Positions 27,034-34,788 of a stretch of DNA of 46,575 nucleotides are shown in pieces (position 1 is the stretch's first letter; every line of letters begins with the position of its first letter). Below the pieces are notes generated by a model. That model saw nothing but the letters and a program-made list of their open reading frames with translations. It did not search any database and had not been told where the DNA came from. The stretch spans positions 1 through 46,575 of the forward strand of contig QCIB01000013.1 in assembly GCA_003216915.1 (NCBI GenBank), read 5' to 3'. The translations under genes and the position numbers were made by a program. The stretch is from Prochlorococcus sp. AG-402-I23 (GTDB taxonomy: Bacteria; Cyanobacteriota; Cyanobacteriia; PCC-6307; Cyanobiaceae).

Positions 27034-27588
27034 ATGAAAAATCAAAAAAAACTTATTATCCTTACTGGACCCAGCGGGGTAGGTAAAGGAACAGTTATTA
27101 AAGAAATATTAGGTAAAGAAAAAAATTTTTGGCTTTCAATATCTGCAACTACTAGAAAACCTAGAGAGGGAGAGAAGGACGGAGAAAATTACTATTTCTT
27201 AAATCAAGAAAAGTTTAAAGAAATGATTGAACAAAACCTTTTCCTTGAATGGGCTCAATTTGCTGGAAACTACTATGGAACGCCGTTGTCTTCTGTTAAT
27301 GAGAAAATAAAAAAGGGATATACCGTACTACTTGAAATTGAAGTAGAGGGTGCAAGACAAATAAAAAATAAGTTTCCTAATTCACTGTCAATATTTTTAC
27401 TTCCTCCGGATAAAGAAGAGTTGGAGAGAAGAATAAGAAATAGAGGTACAGAAAAAGAAGAGGCAATTAAAAAAAGACTCTCAAGGGCTAATTATGAGAT
27501 TTCAGTATCAAATCAATTTGATTTTGCATTAATTAATCACAATGTTGATGAAACAGCAAAAAAAATAATCAAGTTAATAAAAACTTGA
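27034..27588 (+). CDS. gmk: Guanylate kinase
   Basis: A 184-residue kinase with P-loop LTGPSGVGKGTVIKEI (about 10-25). The GMP-binding segment SISATTRKPREGEKDGENY follows, then FLEWAQFAGNYYGTP and a lid near RIRNRGTEKEEAIKKR. It phosphorylates GMP to GDP in the cytosol. The start is ATG 27034. The stop lies inside a strong inverted repeat that also ends the convergent psaFJ transcript. Full family length, no anomalies. Confidence 0.96.
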   Translation: MKNQKKLIILTGPSGVGKGTVIKEILGKEKNFWLSISATTRKPREGEKDGENYYFLNQEKFKEMIEQNLFLEWAQFAGNYYGTPLSSVNEKIKKGYTVLLEIEVEGARQIKNKFPNSLSIFLLPPDKEELERRIRNRGTEKEEAIKKRLSRANYEISVSNQFDFALINHNVDETAKKIIKLIKT

Positions 27589-27593
27589 TTATT
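27564..27593. terminator. Strong two-way terminator between gmk and psaFJ
   Basis: AATAATCAAGTT (27564-27575) and AACTTGATTATT (27582-27593) are a perfect 12-bp inverted repeat with a six-base loop. On the minus strand it is followed by an uninterrupted run of T, so it should end psaF-psaJ transcripts efficiently. On the plus strand the tail is TTCTCTTT. The gmk stop codon sits in its right arm. Confidence 0.85.
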
Positions 27594-27602
27594 TTCTCTT
27601 TA

Positions 27603-27737
27603 TCAACTCATTGGATGGAATAGTAAATCAGGGAAAAACCTATTAAATTCAATAATTATTCCAGCTGTAAGGCTTAGCCAAATTGCTGCTACCACTGGAG
27701 CAGATCTAACAAATTTTGTGTTTAGAATTTTGAACAT
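27603..27737 (-). CDS. psaJ: Photosystem I subunit IX (PsaJ)
   Basis: ATG 27737 to TGA 27605-27603 encodes 44 residues beginning [20 protein letters not shown]. One membrane helix (about 13-33) is followed by [15 protein letters not shown], the hallmark C-terminus of PsaJ. The subunit binds chlorophyll and stabilises PsaF in the photosystem I complex. It lies 26 nt downstream of psaF, matching the usual psaF-psaJ order. The length is normal for the family. Confidence 0.95.
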   Translation of the reverse strand: MFKILNTKFVRSAPVVAAIWLSLTAGIIIEFNRFFPDLLFHPMS

Positions 27738-27763
27738 TTTTTATGAAAGTTTTTTAAGGATGT

Positions 27764-28318
27764 TTAGCGAGGACCATTAAGTGTAATATTGTTATCTTTC
27801 TCTCTTAAATCTCCATTTCTACCTTGTTTATTAGCAAGAAGAGGCCATTGCGCTCCTTTTACAAGACATTTTCTGGCTAAGTCTAGGTCAATAATGATCT
27901 CAAGATCTGCTGGATTCTTAGTCTTTTTTGATTCAATGAGATACTCTCTTCCTGACCAACCTATGATTCCAGCAATGTAAATGAACAATACTCCTGGAAT
28001 TAGTAAATCTCCTTCATGTCCCCTATTTAAAAGGGCTCCCCATGGCTCAAGAGGGGGTCCAATTATTAAATGTGGAAGACCATCATCTCCGCATGATGCT
28101 TTTCCATATCTTTCAAATCTTGCGATGTCTTTTTGAGTAGTTGCAGAATTTGCTCTCTCAATGAATTTAGGATTCTCAGAGCATTTTGTGAGGGCTGAAG
28201 CAGTATATTCTGTGCTAGCTCTATCTGCGTTTAAGGCAGGCCCATTTGCAGCTAGAGCAATTGGAGTAATTCCGAGGAACAGAAAAACTGAGGTTATGAT
28301 TGAAAAAAAGAATTTCAT
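27764..28318 (-). CDS. psaF: Photosystem I subunit III (PsaF)
   Basis: About 184 residues from ATG 28318. A signal peptide ends near IALA, followed by mature ANGPALNADRAS. The lumenal domain has LTKCSENPKF and ASCGDDGLPHLIIGP, containing the two disulfide cysteines. A membrane helix (LIPGVLFIYIAGIIGWSGREYL) and the stromal C-terminal region follow. It docks the electron donor side and stabilises the complex. An upstream in-frame TTG at 28327 would add three residues. It is divergent from tsaD with a short spacer that must hold both promoters. Confidence 0.96.
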   Translation of the reverse strand: MKFFFSIITSVFLFLGITPIALAANGPALNADRASTEYTASALTKCSENPKFIERANSATTQKDIARFERYGKASCGDDGLPHLIIGPPLEPWGALLNRGHEGDLLIPGVLFIYIAGIIGWSGREYLIESKKTKNPADLEIIIDLDLARKCLVKGAQWPLLANKQGRNGDLREKDNNITLNGPR

Positions 28319-28392
28319 AAGTTGCAATCTTTAATTCCTTATAGTGTGTTAAGTAAGAAATTAATATTAAAATAAAACAAGTTGAATCAAAA

Positions 28393-29463
28393 ATGCATAA
28401 AGTTTTAGCTATTGAAACAAGTTGTGATGAGACATCTGTCTCAATAGTTTCTAATATTGGCGATACTTTCAGAATACATTCAAATATAATTGCCTCTCAA
28501 ATTGAAGATCATTCTAAATGGGGAGGAGTTGTGCCTGAACTTGCAGCTAGAAAGCATTTAGAGTTATTGCCTTTTGTTTTAGATAAGGCTTTAGAAGAAT
28601 CAAAAATTAAAATTGAGGAAGTCGATTATATTGCGTCAACTGTAGCTCCTGGACTAGTTGGTTGTTTACGAGTTGGCTCTATAACTGCAAGATCACTTTG
28701 CATGTTACATTCAAAACCATTTTTGGGAATGCATCATTTGGAGGGGCATTTATCTTCAATTCTATTTTCAGAAAACTATCCAAAGAAATCTTTTCTTACA
28801 TTACTTGTTAGCGGCGGGCATACTGAATTGATAAAGGTTGATGATAGAAGGGTGATGCAAAGACTCGGGAAAAGTTTTGATGATGCTGCTGGAGAAGCCT
28901 TTGATAAAGTTGGTAGACTATTAGGCCTTAGTTATCCAGGAGGACCGGCAATTGAAAAGATTGCTAAAAATGGGGACCCAATGAAATTTAATTTACCAAA
29001 ATGTAAGATATCTGATAAAAAAGGTGGATTTCTCAAATATGATTTCTCTTTTAGTGGTTTAAAAACTGCCGTATTAAGATTAGTTGAGAGAATAAATTTG
29101 GATGGGAAGACAGTTCCAATTCCAGATATTGCTGCAAGTTTTGAGAGAGTAGTGGCAGAGGTGTTGGTAGAGAGAACAATAAAATGCGCAGAAGATCATG
29201 GCTTGGATAATGTTGTTGTGGTTGGGGGAGTGGCTGCTAACAATACATTAAGAAAAATGATGATTAGTCAAGCTAGTAAAAAATCTATTAAAGTTCATTT
29301 AGCTCCTCTTGATCTTTGTACAGATAATGCGGCAATGATTGGAGCGGCGGCGTTGTTCAGAATCAAATTTAAGGATCATTTAAGTTCCCTTAAATTAGGT
29401 GTCGCAGGAAGACTATCAATTGAACAAGCAAATACCCTTTATGAAGAAAACCCTCCTTTCTAA
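28393..29463 (+). CDS. tsaD: tRNA N6-adenosine threonylcarbamoyltransferase
   Basis: A 356-residue ASKHA-fold protein. It begins VLAIETSCDETSVSIV, with the ATP-binding loop. The metal-binding HHLEGH is near residue 115, and LLVSGGHTELIKV, AFDKVGRLLGLSYPGGP and VVVGGVAANNTLR follow, with TDNAAMIGAAAL near the C-terminus. It transfers threonylcarbamoyl to A37 of tRNAs that read ANN codons. The start is ATG 28393. The hli gene follows after 5 nt, so the two are co-transcribed. Confidence 0.96.
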   Translation: MHKVLAIETSCDETSVSIVSNIGDTFRIHSNIIASQIEDHSKWGGVVPELAARKHLELLPFVLDKALEESKIKIEEVDYIASTVAPGLVGCLRVGSITARSLCMLHSKPFLGMHHLEGHLSSILFSENYPKKSFLTLLVSGGHTELIKVDDRRVMQRLGKSFDDAAGEAFDKVGRLLGLSYPGGPAIEKIAKNGDPMKFNLPKCKISDKKGGFLKYDFSFSGLKTAVLRLVERINLDGKTVPIPDIAASFERVVAEVLVERTIKCAEDHGLDNVVVVGGVAANNTLRKMMISQASKKSIKVHLAPLDLCTDNAAMIGAAALFRIKFKDHLSSLKLGVAGRLSIEQANTLYEENPPF

Positions 29464-29468
29464 TTTCA

Positions 29469-29645
29469 ATGAACAAACAACCTAAAATCGAGATTAAAGA
29501 GACAAAAAACTTCGTTGATAAAAAGGAACTGAATTTGTGGAAAAGAGGTTTTACCCCTCAAGCTGAAATATGGAATGGAAGGATGGCAACTATTGGTATA
29601 GGAATTATTCTTATAATTATTTCTTTAATAAGCCAGTTTTCTTAA
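29469..29645 (+). CDS. hli: High-light-inducible protein (single-helix LHC-like)
   Basis: ATG 29469 to TAA 29643-29645 encodes 58 residues. The polar N-terminus (KIEIKETKNFVDKKELNL) leads to FTPQAEIWNGRMATIGIGII, with the chlorophyll-binding ExxNxR of the LHC superfamily (Glu, Asn and Arg all present). One membrane helix ends the protein. Such proteins bind chlorophyll and carotenoid and protect against excess light or help pigment protein assembly. It follows tsaD by 5 nt and ends before a hairpin terminator. Prochlorococcus carries many hli copies; this one sits in the core genome beside psaFJ, not in a phage-like cluster. Confidence 0.93.
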   Translation: MNKQPKIEIKETKNFVDKKELNLWKRGFTPQAEIWNGRMATIGIGIILIIISLISQFS

Positions 29646-29670
29646 TAGAAATAAAATTATTTCTTTTAAA

Positions 29671-29706
29671 AGTAGTTTTGAAAGAATTTTTAAAATTACT
29701 CTTTTT
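29671..29706 (+). terminator. Terminator after tsaD-hli
   Basis: AGTAGTTTT (29671-29679) can pair with AAAATTACT (29692-29700), all nine positions matching in RNA with one G-U pair. CTTTTT follows directly. It lies 25 nt after the hli stop and before the antiporter gene, so it probably ends the tsaD-hli transcript. Confidence 0.6.
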
Positions 29707-29806
29707 CAGCTGATGTATTAAATTAAAAAGTATTGTATTTATTGGACTTGAGATAATATTATTGATTTAATCAAAACAATGAATATTTTATTATTTATAA
29801 TTTTAT

Positions 29807-31012
29807 ATGACGCCTGAAAGGCTCGGATTACTTTGGGGGATAACTGTATTTGCAGGTGCTTGCGCTCGATTATTTTCTTCTTTTACAGGATTCCCAAGTG
29901 TTGTTATTTTATTGCTTTCTGGATTATTCATTGGAAGATCAGGATTAGGACTCGTTGAGCCTTTAGATCTCGGGCAAGGGCTTGAAACTATTGTGGGGCT
30001 TTTGGTCTGTTTGGTCCTTTTTGAAGGGGGATTAAATTTAAAACTGCCTGAGGGGAATATAAGAAATACTGTTTTGAAAATTTCATTGGTAAGACTTTTT
30101 ATTTCATTATCAGCTGGAATTTTTATAGCTCATTGGCTGGCAGGCCTCTCATGGCAAGTCGCAGGAATATACAGTGCCATAGTTCTAGCTACTGGACCAA
30201 CAGTTGTATCTCCATTAGTGGAACAAATAAAATTAGCTTCCCCACTCTCGGAAGTTTTAAAAGCTGAGGGGTTGTTGCTTGAACCCATTGGCGCAGTACT
30301 AGCATTACTGCTTTTAGAACTAACTTTGGGGGACCTTCGTGGGATTAACGAAGTATTTATAGCATTAATGCAAAGATTAGGGGGAGGAGTCTTAATCGGA
30401 TTAAGTGCAGGATGGTTACTATCAGAAATTTTAAAAAAAATAAAAAATGAAGCCTCATTTGGTATAGAGCTTCAAGTTACTCTTGGATTTATATTCCTAG
30501 TGTATGGACTTTGCGAATATTTTTTACCAGAATCAGGCTTGCCGGCTTCAGTCGCGGCAGGTTTTATTGTGGGCAAAAGAGAAGTTATAGATAAGGAGAG
30601 ATTGGATAATCTATTAGGTGAATTAGCTCAATTAGCAATAACAGTTCTTTTCCCTCTTTTGGCCGCTGACGTTTCTTGGGGTGAATTAAGTCCGCTTGGC
30701 TGGGGAGGGGTTGTTTGCGTTTTTATGTTGATGGTAATTGTTCGCCCTATCTCTATCTGGATAGCAACAATGGGGAGAGAATTGAACTTAAAAGAAAAAA
30801 TATTTTTAGCCTGGTTAGCCCCAAGAGGTATTGTTACTGCAGCTGTAGCTTCTCTTTTCTCTATCAGATTAGAGCAGGCTGGTATCCTTGGGGCTGGCCG
30901 TCTCCAAGGTTTAGTTTTTCTTACAATATTGATGACAGTAGGAATACAAGGCCTTTCAGCTAAACCTTTGGCAAATAGGCTTGAACTAGGCCAAAAAAAT
31001 AATTTAGATTGA
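29807..31012 (+). CDS. Sodium/proton antiporter, CPA1 (NhaP-like) family
   Basis: A 401-residue protein with about twelve helices and no large soluble tail. The conserved transport region reads AIVLATGPTVVSPLVEQ (about 124-140), with the loop LLLEPIGAVLAL downstream; CPA members commonly have Asp pairs here, so ion coupling should be checked. LAWLAPRGIVTAAVASLFSIR (about 336-356) is the second diagnostic stretch, with the conserved Arg. It probably exchanges Na+ or K+ for H+ and helps salt and pH balance in seawater. The stop abuts the convergent gltX gene. The 161-nt spacer upstream carries its promoter. Confidence 0.9.
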   Translation: MTPERLGLLWGITVFAGACARLFSSFTGFPSVVILLLSGLFIGRSGLGLVEPLDLGQGLETIVGLLVCLVLFEGGLNLKLPEGNIRNTVLKISLVRLFISLSAGIFIAHWLAGLSWQVAGIYSAIVLATGPTVVSPLVEQIKLASPLSEVLKAEGLLLEPIGAVLALLLLELTLGDLRGINEVFIALMQRLGGGVLIGLSAGWLLSEILKKIKNEASFGIELQVTLGFIFLVYGLCEYFLPESGLPASVAAGFIVGKREVIDKERLDNLLGELAQLAITVLFPLLAADVSWGELSPLGWGGVVCVFMLMVIVRPISIWIATMGRELNLKEKIFLAWLAPRGIVTAAVASLFSIRLEQAGILGAGRLQGLVFLTILMTVGIQGLSAKPLANRLELGQKNNLD

Positions 31013-32443
31013 TTAAAGACATCTTTCAATTCGAGTTCTATCAGTTTTACTCTCTGCGAAAAGCTCCCAACTTTGAATTAAATCTGGGCCACTGAGAGAT
31101 CCAAAAAAGGCTACTCTTAATGATTTCATTAATATCCCTTTTTTAATATTATGCATTTTTGAGATTTCGTTTATAATTTCTTTAGCTTTTTCTTTATTTA
31201 GTTTTATATTATTTTGCTCAACTAAATAATTTAAGATTAGTTTTAGAGATAATTTGCTATAGTTATTTTCCAGGAAATCTTGACCTTCTTTTTGAATTGT
31301 AGGTATTAAGAAAAATGGTTTTGATTGATCAATTGAATCTTTTAAAAGAGTCATAGAGTCTCTAAGCAAAATTGCTAATTTATTAGCCCATTCTTGAGAT
31401 GGCGGCACCCAACCATTATCATCCCAGTATTTCCTCATGATCTCACTTAACTTTATTGATTCCATATTTTTTATATATTGAGAATTAATCCAGTTGAGTT
31501 TTTCCCAACTGAATTTGGCTCCAGCTTTATTTATTTCTGATAAGTCAAAAATTTCAGATATCTCTTCAAGTGAAAGTATTTCTCTATCGGCAGATTTTGG
31601 AGACCAACCTAAAAAGGCCATATAGTTCGATAAGGCCTCAGGTAAATATCCCATATCTCTAAACTCGTCGATTGAAGTTACGCAATCTCTCTTAGATAAT
31701 TTTTTCCCTTCACTATTTAGTATTAAAGGTGTATGAGAAAAAGTTGGCAAATTAAAATTTAATGCTTTATAAATCAATATTTGTTTCGCAGTGTTTGAGA
31801 TATGATCTTCACCCCTTACAACATGAGTAATATTCATAAAATTATCATCAACAACAACTGCAAGATTATACAAAGGATCTCCAATCTCATATCCCTTTGC
31901 CCTTCTTGACAAGACTAAATCACCACCCAAATCCTTCCCTTGCCATTTGATTTCGCCTCTTATCTCATCTACCCATTTAATTTGAATTTTTTCATCAATC
32001 TTAAACCTTATTACTGAAGTCCTCCCTTGGGATATGAATGTTTCTATTTCTTCTTTTGAAAGACTTCTGTGTCTATTATCATGCTTTGGTGGTAATCCTT
32101 TCTTTTTTTGTTTTTCTCTTAATTCAGAAGTTTCATCTTCTGTTGTAAAGCACCTATATGCAGCTCCAGATTCTAATAGCTTTTTGATATAACTTTTGTG
32201 AATCGAAATTCGGTCACTTTGCTTTATAGGTTCTTCATCCCATTTAAGTCCAAGCCATTTCAATCCTTCTAGTATATTTATTGTATATTCAGATTTAGAT
32301 CGAAGAAAATCCGTATCTTCTATTCTGATAAGAAATTTTCCGCCTATTTTTTGTGCATACAACCAGTTGAATAATGCTGTTCGCGCTGTCCCAATATGAA
32401 ATAAACCAGTTGGACTAGGCGCTAGTCTTAAACGTTTTTCCAA
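31013..32443 (-). CDS. gltX: Glutamyl-tRNA synthetase
   Basis: A 476-residue class I synthetase. The HIGH motif appears as APSPTGLFHIGTARTALFNW (about 7-26) and the KMSKS-type loop as GKKLSKRDCV. LVLSRRAKGYEIGDPLYNLAVVVDD is also typical, and RGEDHISNTAKQILIY follows. In organisms without GlnRS this enzyme is non-discriminating and also charges tRNA-Gln for later amidation; glutamyl-tRNA also feeds tetrapyrrole synthesis through HemA and HemL (hemL at 39095). tRNA-Asp lies directly upstream, on the same strand. Confidence 0.97.
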   Translation of the reverse strand: MEKRLRLAPSPTGLFHIGTARTALFNWLYAQKIGGKFLIRIEDTDFLRSKSEYTINILEGLKWLGLKWDEEPIKQSDRISIHKSYIKKLLESGAAYRCFTTEDETSELREKQKKKGLPPKHDNRHRSLSKEEIETFISQGRTSVIRFKIDEKIQIKWVDEIRGEIKWQGKDLGGDLVLSRRAKGYEIGDPLYNLAVVVDDNFMNITHVVRGEDHISNTAKQILIYKALNFNLPTFSHTPLILNSEGKKLSKRDCVTSIDEFRDMGYLPEALSNYMAFLGWSPKSADREILSLEEISEIFDLSEINKAGAKFSWEKLNWINSQYIKNMESIKLSEIMRKYWDDNGWVPPSQEWANKLAILLRDSMTLLKDSIDQSKPFFLIPTIQKEGQDFLENNYSKLSLKLILNYLVEQNNIKLNKEKAKEIINEISKMHNIKKGILMKSLRVAFFGSLSGPDLIQSWELFAESKTDRTRIERCL

Positions 32444-32460
32444 ATTTTTTTTAGAAAAAA

Positions 32461-32534
32461 CGGGACCGACGGGATTCGAACCCGCAACTTCCGCCGTGAC
32501 AGGGCGGTGCTCTAACCAGTTGAACTACGGTCCC
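32461..32534 (-). tRNA. tRNA-Asp (GTC anticodon)
   Basis: The minus strand begins GGGACCGTAGTTCAACTGG and ends CGGTCCCG. The 7-bp acceptor stem (GGGACCG/CGGTCCC) is complete, the T arm holds GGTTCGAATCCC, and the anticodon stem CCGCC/GGCGG closes loop CTGTCAC, giving anticodon GTC. The discriminator base is G, as expected for Asp. CCA is not encoded. It lies 17 nt upstream of gltX and a small palindrome (32542-32561) precedes it. Confidence 0.97.
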
Positions 32535-32682
32535 AGAGTTTGTTCTAAATTTACTTAGAACTTCATTCTTAAAATTATCAGATCATAATACTTAATTTAT
32601 GGTGTTGTAATAAAAAAAATTTATTAATTTGAGGATTTACAGAAATAGTTAGTTTTACAGCTGCCTTAATATAAACAACTGT

Positions 32683-32877
32683 TTATTTTTGAGGTCTAAA
32701 ACCTGCAGGTTCTATCAACCTAACTTGGTTGCCTCTAGCGGTAAATTCTCTGCCTTGGTCACTTTGTACGACAACTCTCCCACCAGACTTAACTCTGATG
32801 ACTCTTGCACGAACCCATCCTAAAGCTGCTGATTCGAGGACTTTAACTACGTCCCCAGGTTGAAGATCTAACTCCAT
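32683..32877 (-). CDS. Small conserved protein with SH3/KOW-like fold
   Basis: A 64-residue protein that looks like one small beta barrel: LQPGDVVKVLESAALGWVRA, then VIRVKSGGRVVVQSD and GNQVRLIEP. Alternating hydrophobic strands with Gly turns fit an SH3 or KOW-type fold used for RNA, DNA or protein contact. There is no signal peptide or membrane span. It lies between two tRNA genes on the same strand, near rplS, which hints at an information-processing role. That is inference from fold and position. The product does not match the NdhS subunit as I remember it. Confidence 0.7.
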   Translation of the reverse strand: MELDLQPGDVVKVLESAALGWVRARVIRVKSGGRVVVQSDQGREFTARGNQVRLIEPAGFRPQK

Positions 32878-32912
32878 CTTATGAAAAAATGATTTACATA
32901 ATGTTGATCAAA

Positions 32913-32985
32913 CGCGTCGTGGAGGACTTGAACCCCCGACATCAGGTTTTGGAGACCTGCGTTCTACCAACTGAACTAACGACGC
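32913..32985 (-). tRNA. tRNA-Trp (CCA anticodon)
   Basis: The minus strand begins GCGTCGTTAGTTCAGTTGG and ends CACGACGCG. The 7-bp acceptor stem (GCGTCGT/ACGACGC) is perfect, the T arm carries GGTTCAAGTCC, and stem CAGGT/ACCTG closes loop CTCCAAA, giving anticodon CCA. The discriminator is G, as for tRNA-Trp. CCA is not encoded. Confidence 0.97.
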
Positions 32986-33038
32986 ATTTAAATGATTATA
33001 AGCGCCTTTGTGACCAATAAGTTGATTAATTTACAACT

Positions 33039-33509
33039 CTATCGATCAAAGCGTTGTTTTACGCGAGTAGCTTTTCCTACTCTATCTCTCAGATAGAATA
33101 ACTTAGCTCTCCTTACTTTACCTCTACGTTCAACTTTTAGAGAGGCAACCTGTGGACTATGTAGCATAAATACTCTTTCAACACCTATACCCTGAAAAAT
33201 TCTTCTAACTGTAATAGTCTGGTTGATGCCTCCATGCCTTTTTGCTATGACAACACCTTCATAAGGTTGCACTCTTTCTTTATTACCTTCTGTAATTTTT
33301 ACTCCAACTTTAACAGTGTCGCCAACATAAATTTCAGGTAATTCTTTTTTTAATTGTTCATCCTCAAATTCCTTAATAAGGTTGGATGCGCTTAAGGTTT
33401 GCGTAGTTTCAGAAACCATTTTTTTTTCTTTTTGTTCAACTGCTACATCAACTGATGCGTCAGCTTTAGTACCAGTTTCTAATTCCTTCTCTTGTTTCTC
33501 TTTAGCCAT
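33039..33509 (-). CDS. rplS: 50S ribosomal protein L19
   Basis: A 156-residue protein. The L19 core (about 44-156) has [49 protein letters not shown] and the C-terminal [21 protein letters not shown]19 sits at the 30S-50S interface. The first ~43 residues are an acidic, Lys/Glu/Thr-rich extension absent from typical ~115-residue L19; it starts [13 protein letters not shown]. Later in-frame Met31 (MVSETTQ) could be an alternative start, but the upstream frame is coherent. It lies 53 nt from tRNA-Trp. Confidence 0.95.
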   Translation of the reverse strand: MAKEKQEKELETGTKADASVDVAVEQKEKKMVSETTQTLSASNLIKEFEDEQLKKELPEIYVGDTVKVGVKITEGNKERVQPYEGVVIAKRHGGINQTITVRRIFQGIGVERVFMLHSPQVASLKVERRGKVRRAKLFYLRDRVGKATRVKQRFDR

Positions 33510-33541
33510 TTTGGTCTTTTTTATCCTACAAGTTTAATATC

Positions 33542-33850
33542 TTAACCTTTTGACTCACCTTTAGTAACCTTTTTGGTAAATGAAATTGATTTTGAAAACA
33601 TTTGGAATCCCGTTATGAGCATCCATAAAACCCCAAGGGAATTCAATATTACATATATTAGTTCTCCATTATCTCCAAGCCATTCGCCCTCATGTAGAGA
33701 CATTAACCAATGAACTTGTTCTCTAGAGTAACCTAATATATCTTTTGAAACTCTATAAAGAAGGCCGGTAATCGAAGATATAAATAATGGAAGAAAAACC
33801 CAAGGCGCCAAAGCCTTGTGAAATTGCCTAGAATTAAATAAAATTTTCAT
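33542..33850 (-). CDS. Small PepSY-associated-type membrane protein
   Basis: A 102-residue protein with two membrane helices: LAPWVFLPLFISSITGLLYRV (about 13-33) and YVILNSLGVLWMLITGFQMF (about 66-85). The order FHKALAPWVFLPLFISSITG, then HWLMSLHEGEWLGDNGELIY, matches PepSY-associated TM proteins, including the conserved LHxGxW. Larger relatives are linked to siderophore or heme reduction, but this is a minimal version and its role is unknown. It ends 32 nt upstream of rplS and may be transcribed with it. Divergent from map. Confidence 0.78.
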   Translation of the reverse strand: MKILFNSRQFHKALAPWVFLPLFISSITGLLYRVSKDILGYSREQVHWLMSLHEGEWLGDNGELIYVILNSLGVLWMLITGFQMFSKSISFTKKVTKGESKG

Positions 33851-33945
33851 TTTTGTTTCTTTCCTATTGTTATTGATAGATTTAAGATAGCCAAGACCAT
33901 AATGGCTATTTTGAAGATATTTACCTAATACTATTATTTATTCCA

Positions 33946-34785
33946 ATGAGACATTTTGCAGATCTTTTGTTAAATAAAAATAATTCCAAGGCTAATGATC
34001 AAGTTCCTTTTATTCAGAGTAGAAGAGGAATTGAAATAAAGTCTTCACGTGAAATCAATTTGATGAAAAAATCTAGCAGGATTGTAGCAACTGTTTTGAG
34101 GGAAATTAATGATTTAATTAAACCTGGAATGAGCACAAAAGATTTAGATGATTTCGCAGAAAAGAGGATAAAAAGTTTTGGAGCTGTTCCAAGTTTTAAG
34201 GGTTACCATGGATTTCCTTCCAGTATTTGTTCTAGCATCAATAATGAAGTTGTTCATGGAATACCAAATAAAAATAAAATAATTAAAAATGGTGACTTAG
34301 TTAAAATTGATACAGGAGCATATTTAGATGGTTTCCATGGGGACAGTTGTATATCAATTTGTGTGGGAGAAGTTAGTGCAAAAGCTCAAAATCTTAGCGA
34401 TGTAGCATATAAAGCATTGTATGCGGGCCTTTCGAAAATCAAAGCAGGGAATACACTTCTAGATGTGGCTGGGGAAATCGAAGATACTGTTTTAAAAAAT
34501 GGCTTTAGTGTTGTGGAAGACTATACAGGACATGGAGTTGGAAGAAATCTTCATGAAGAACCATCGGTATTTAATTTTCGGACTAAAGAATTGCCCAACG
34601 TCGTTCTTCGTGAGGGAATGACATTAGCTGTTGAACCTATCGTTAATGAAGGGACTAAATTTTGCAAAACATTAAATGATAGATGGACCGTAATAACAAA
34701 AGATGGAAAATTATCGGCCCAATGGGAGCATACAATAGTTGTTTTAAAAGATGGTATTGAAATATTGACAGATAGAGATTTCTAG
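33946..34785 (+). CDS. map: Methionine aminopeptidase, type I
   Basis: A 279-residue pita-bread-fold enzyme. All metal ligands are visible: Asp in KIDTGAYLDGFHGDS (two Asp), His in YTGHGVGRNLHEEP, Glu in AVEPIVNE and Glu in AQWEHTIVV. The substrate His lies in NEVVHGIPNK. It removes the initiator Met from nascent proteins. The N-terminus carries about 25 extra residues (RHFADLLLNKNNSK) before the domain, which could be accounted for by a later start but there is no better ATG before IKSSREINLMKK. It stops 3 nt before the convergent SDR gene. Confidence 0.95.
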   Translation: MRHFADLLLNKNNSKANDQVPFIQSRRGIEIKSSREINLMKKSSRIVATVLREINDLIKPGMSTKDLDDFAEKRIKSFGAVPSFKGYHGFPSSICSSINNEVVHGIPNKNKIIKNGDLVKIDTGAYLDGFHGDSCISICVGEVSAKAQNLSDVAYKALYAGLSKIKAGNTLLDVAGEIEDTVLKNGFSVVEDYTGHGVGRNLHEEPSVFNFRTKELPNVVLREGMTLAVEPIVNEGTKFCKTLNDRWTVITKDGKLSAQWEHTIVVLKDGIEILTDRDF

Positions 34786-34788
34786 ACA

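Noticed and set aside
29469-29645. hli gene as a sign of phage transfer
   Set aside because: Its position next to tsaD and psaFJ and its ordinary composition fit a core copy; there are no phage genes nearby.
32542-32561. Terminator formed by GTTCTAA and TTAGAAC
   Set aside because: The palindrome is perfect over 7 bp, but no T tract follows in either useful direction; it may be a processing signal or chance.
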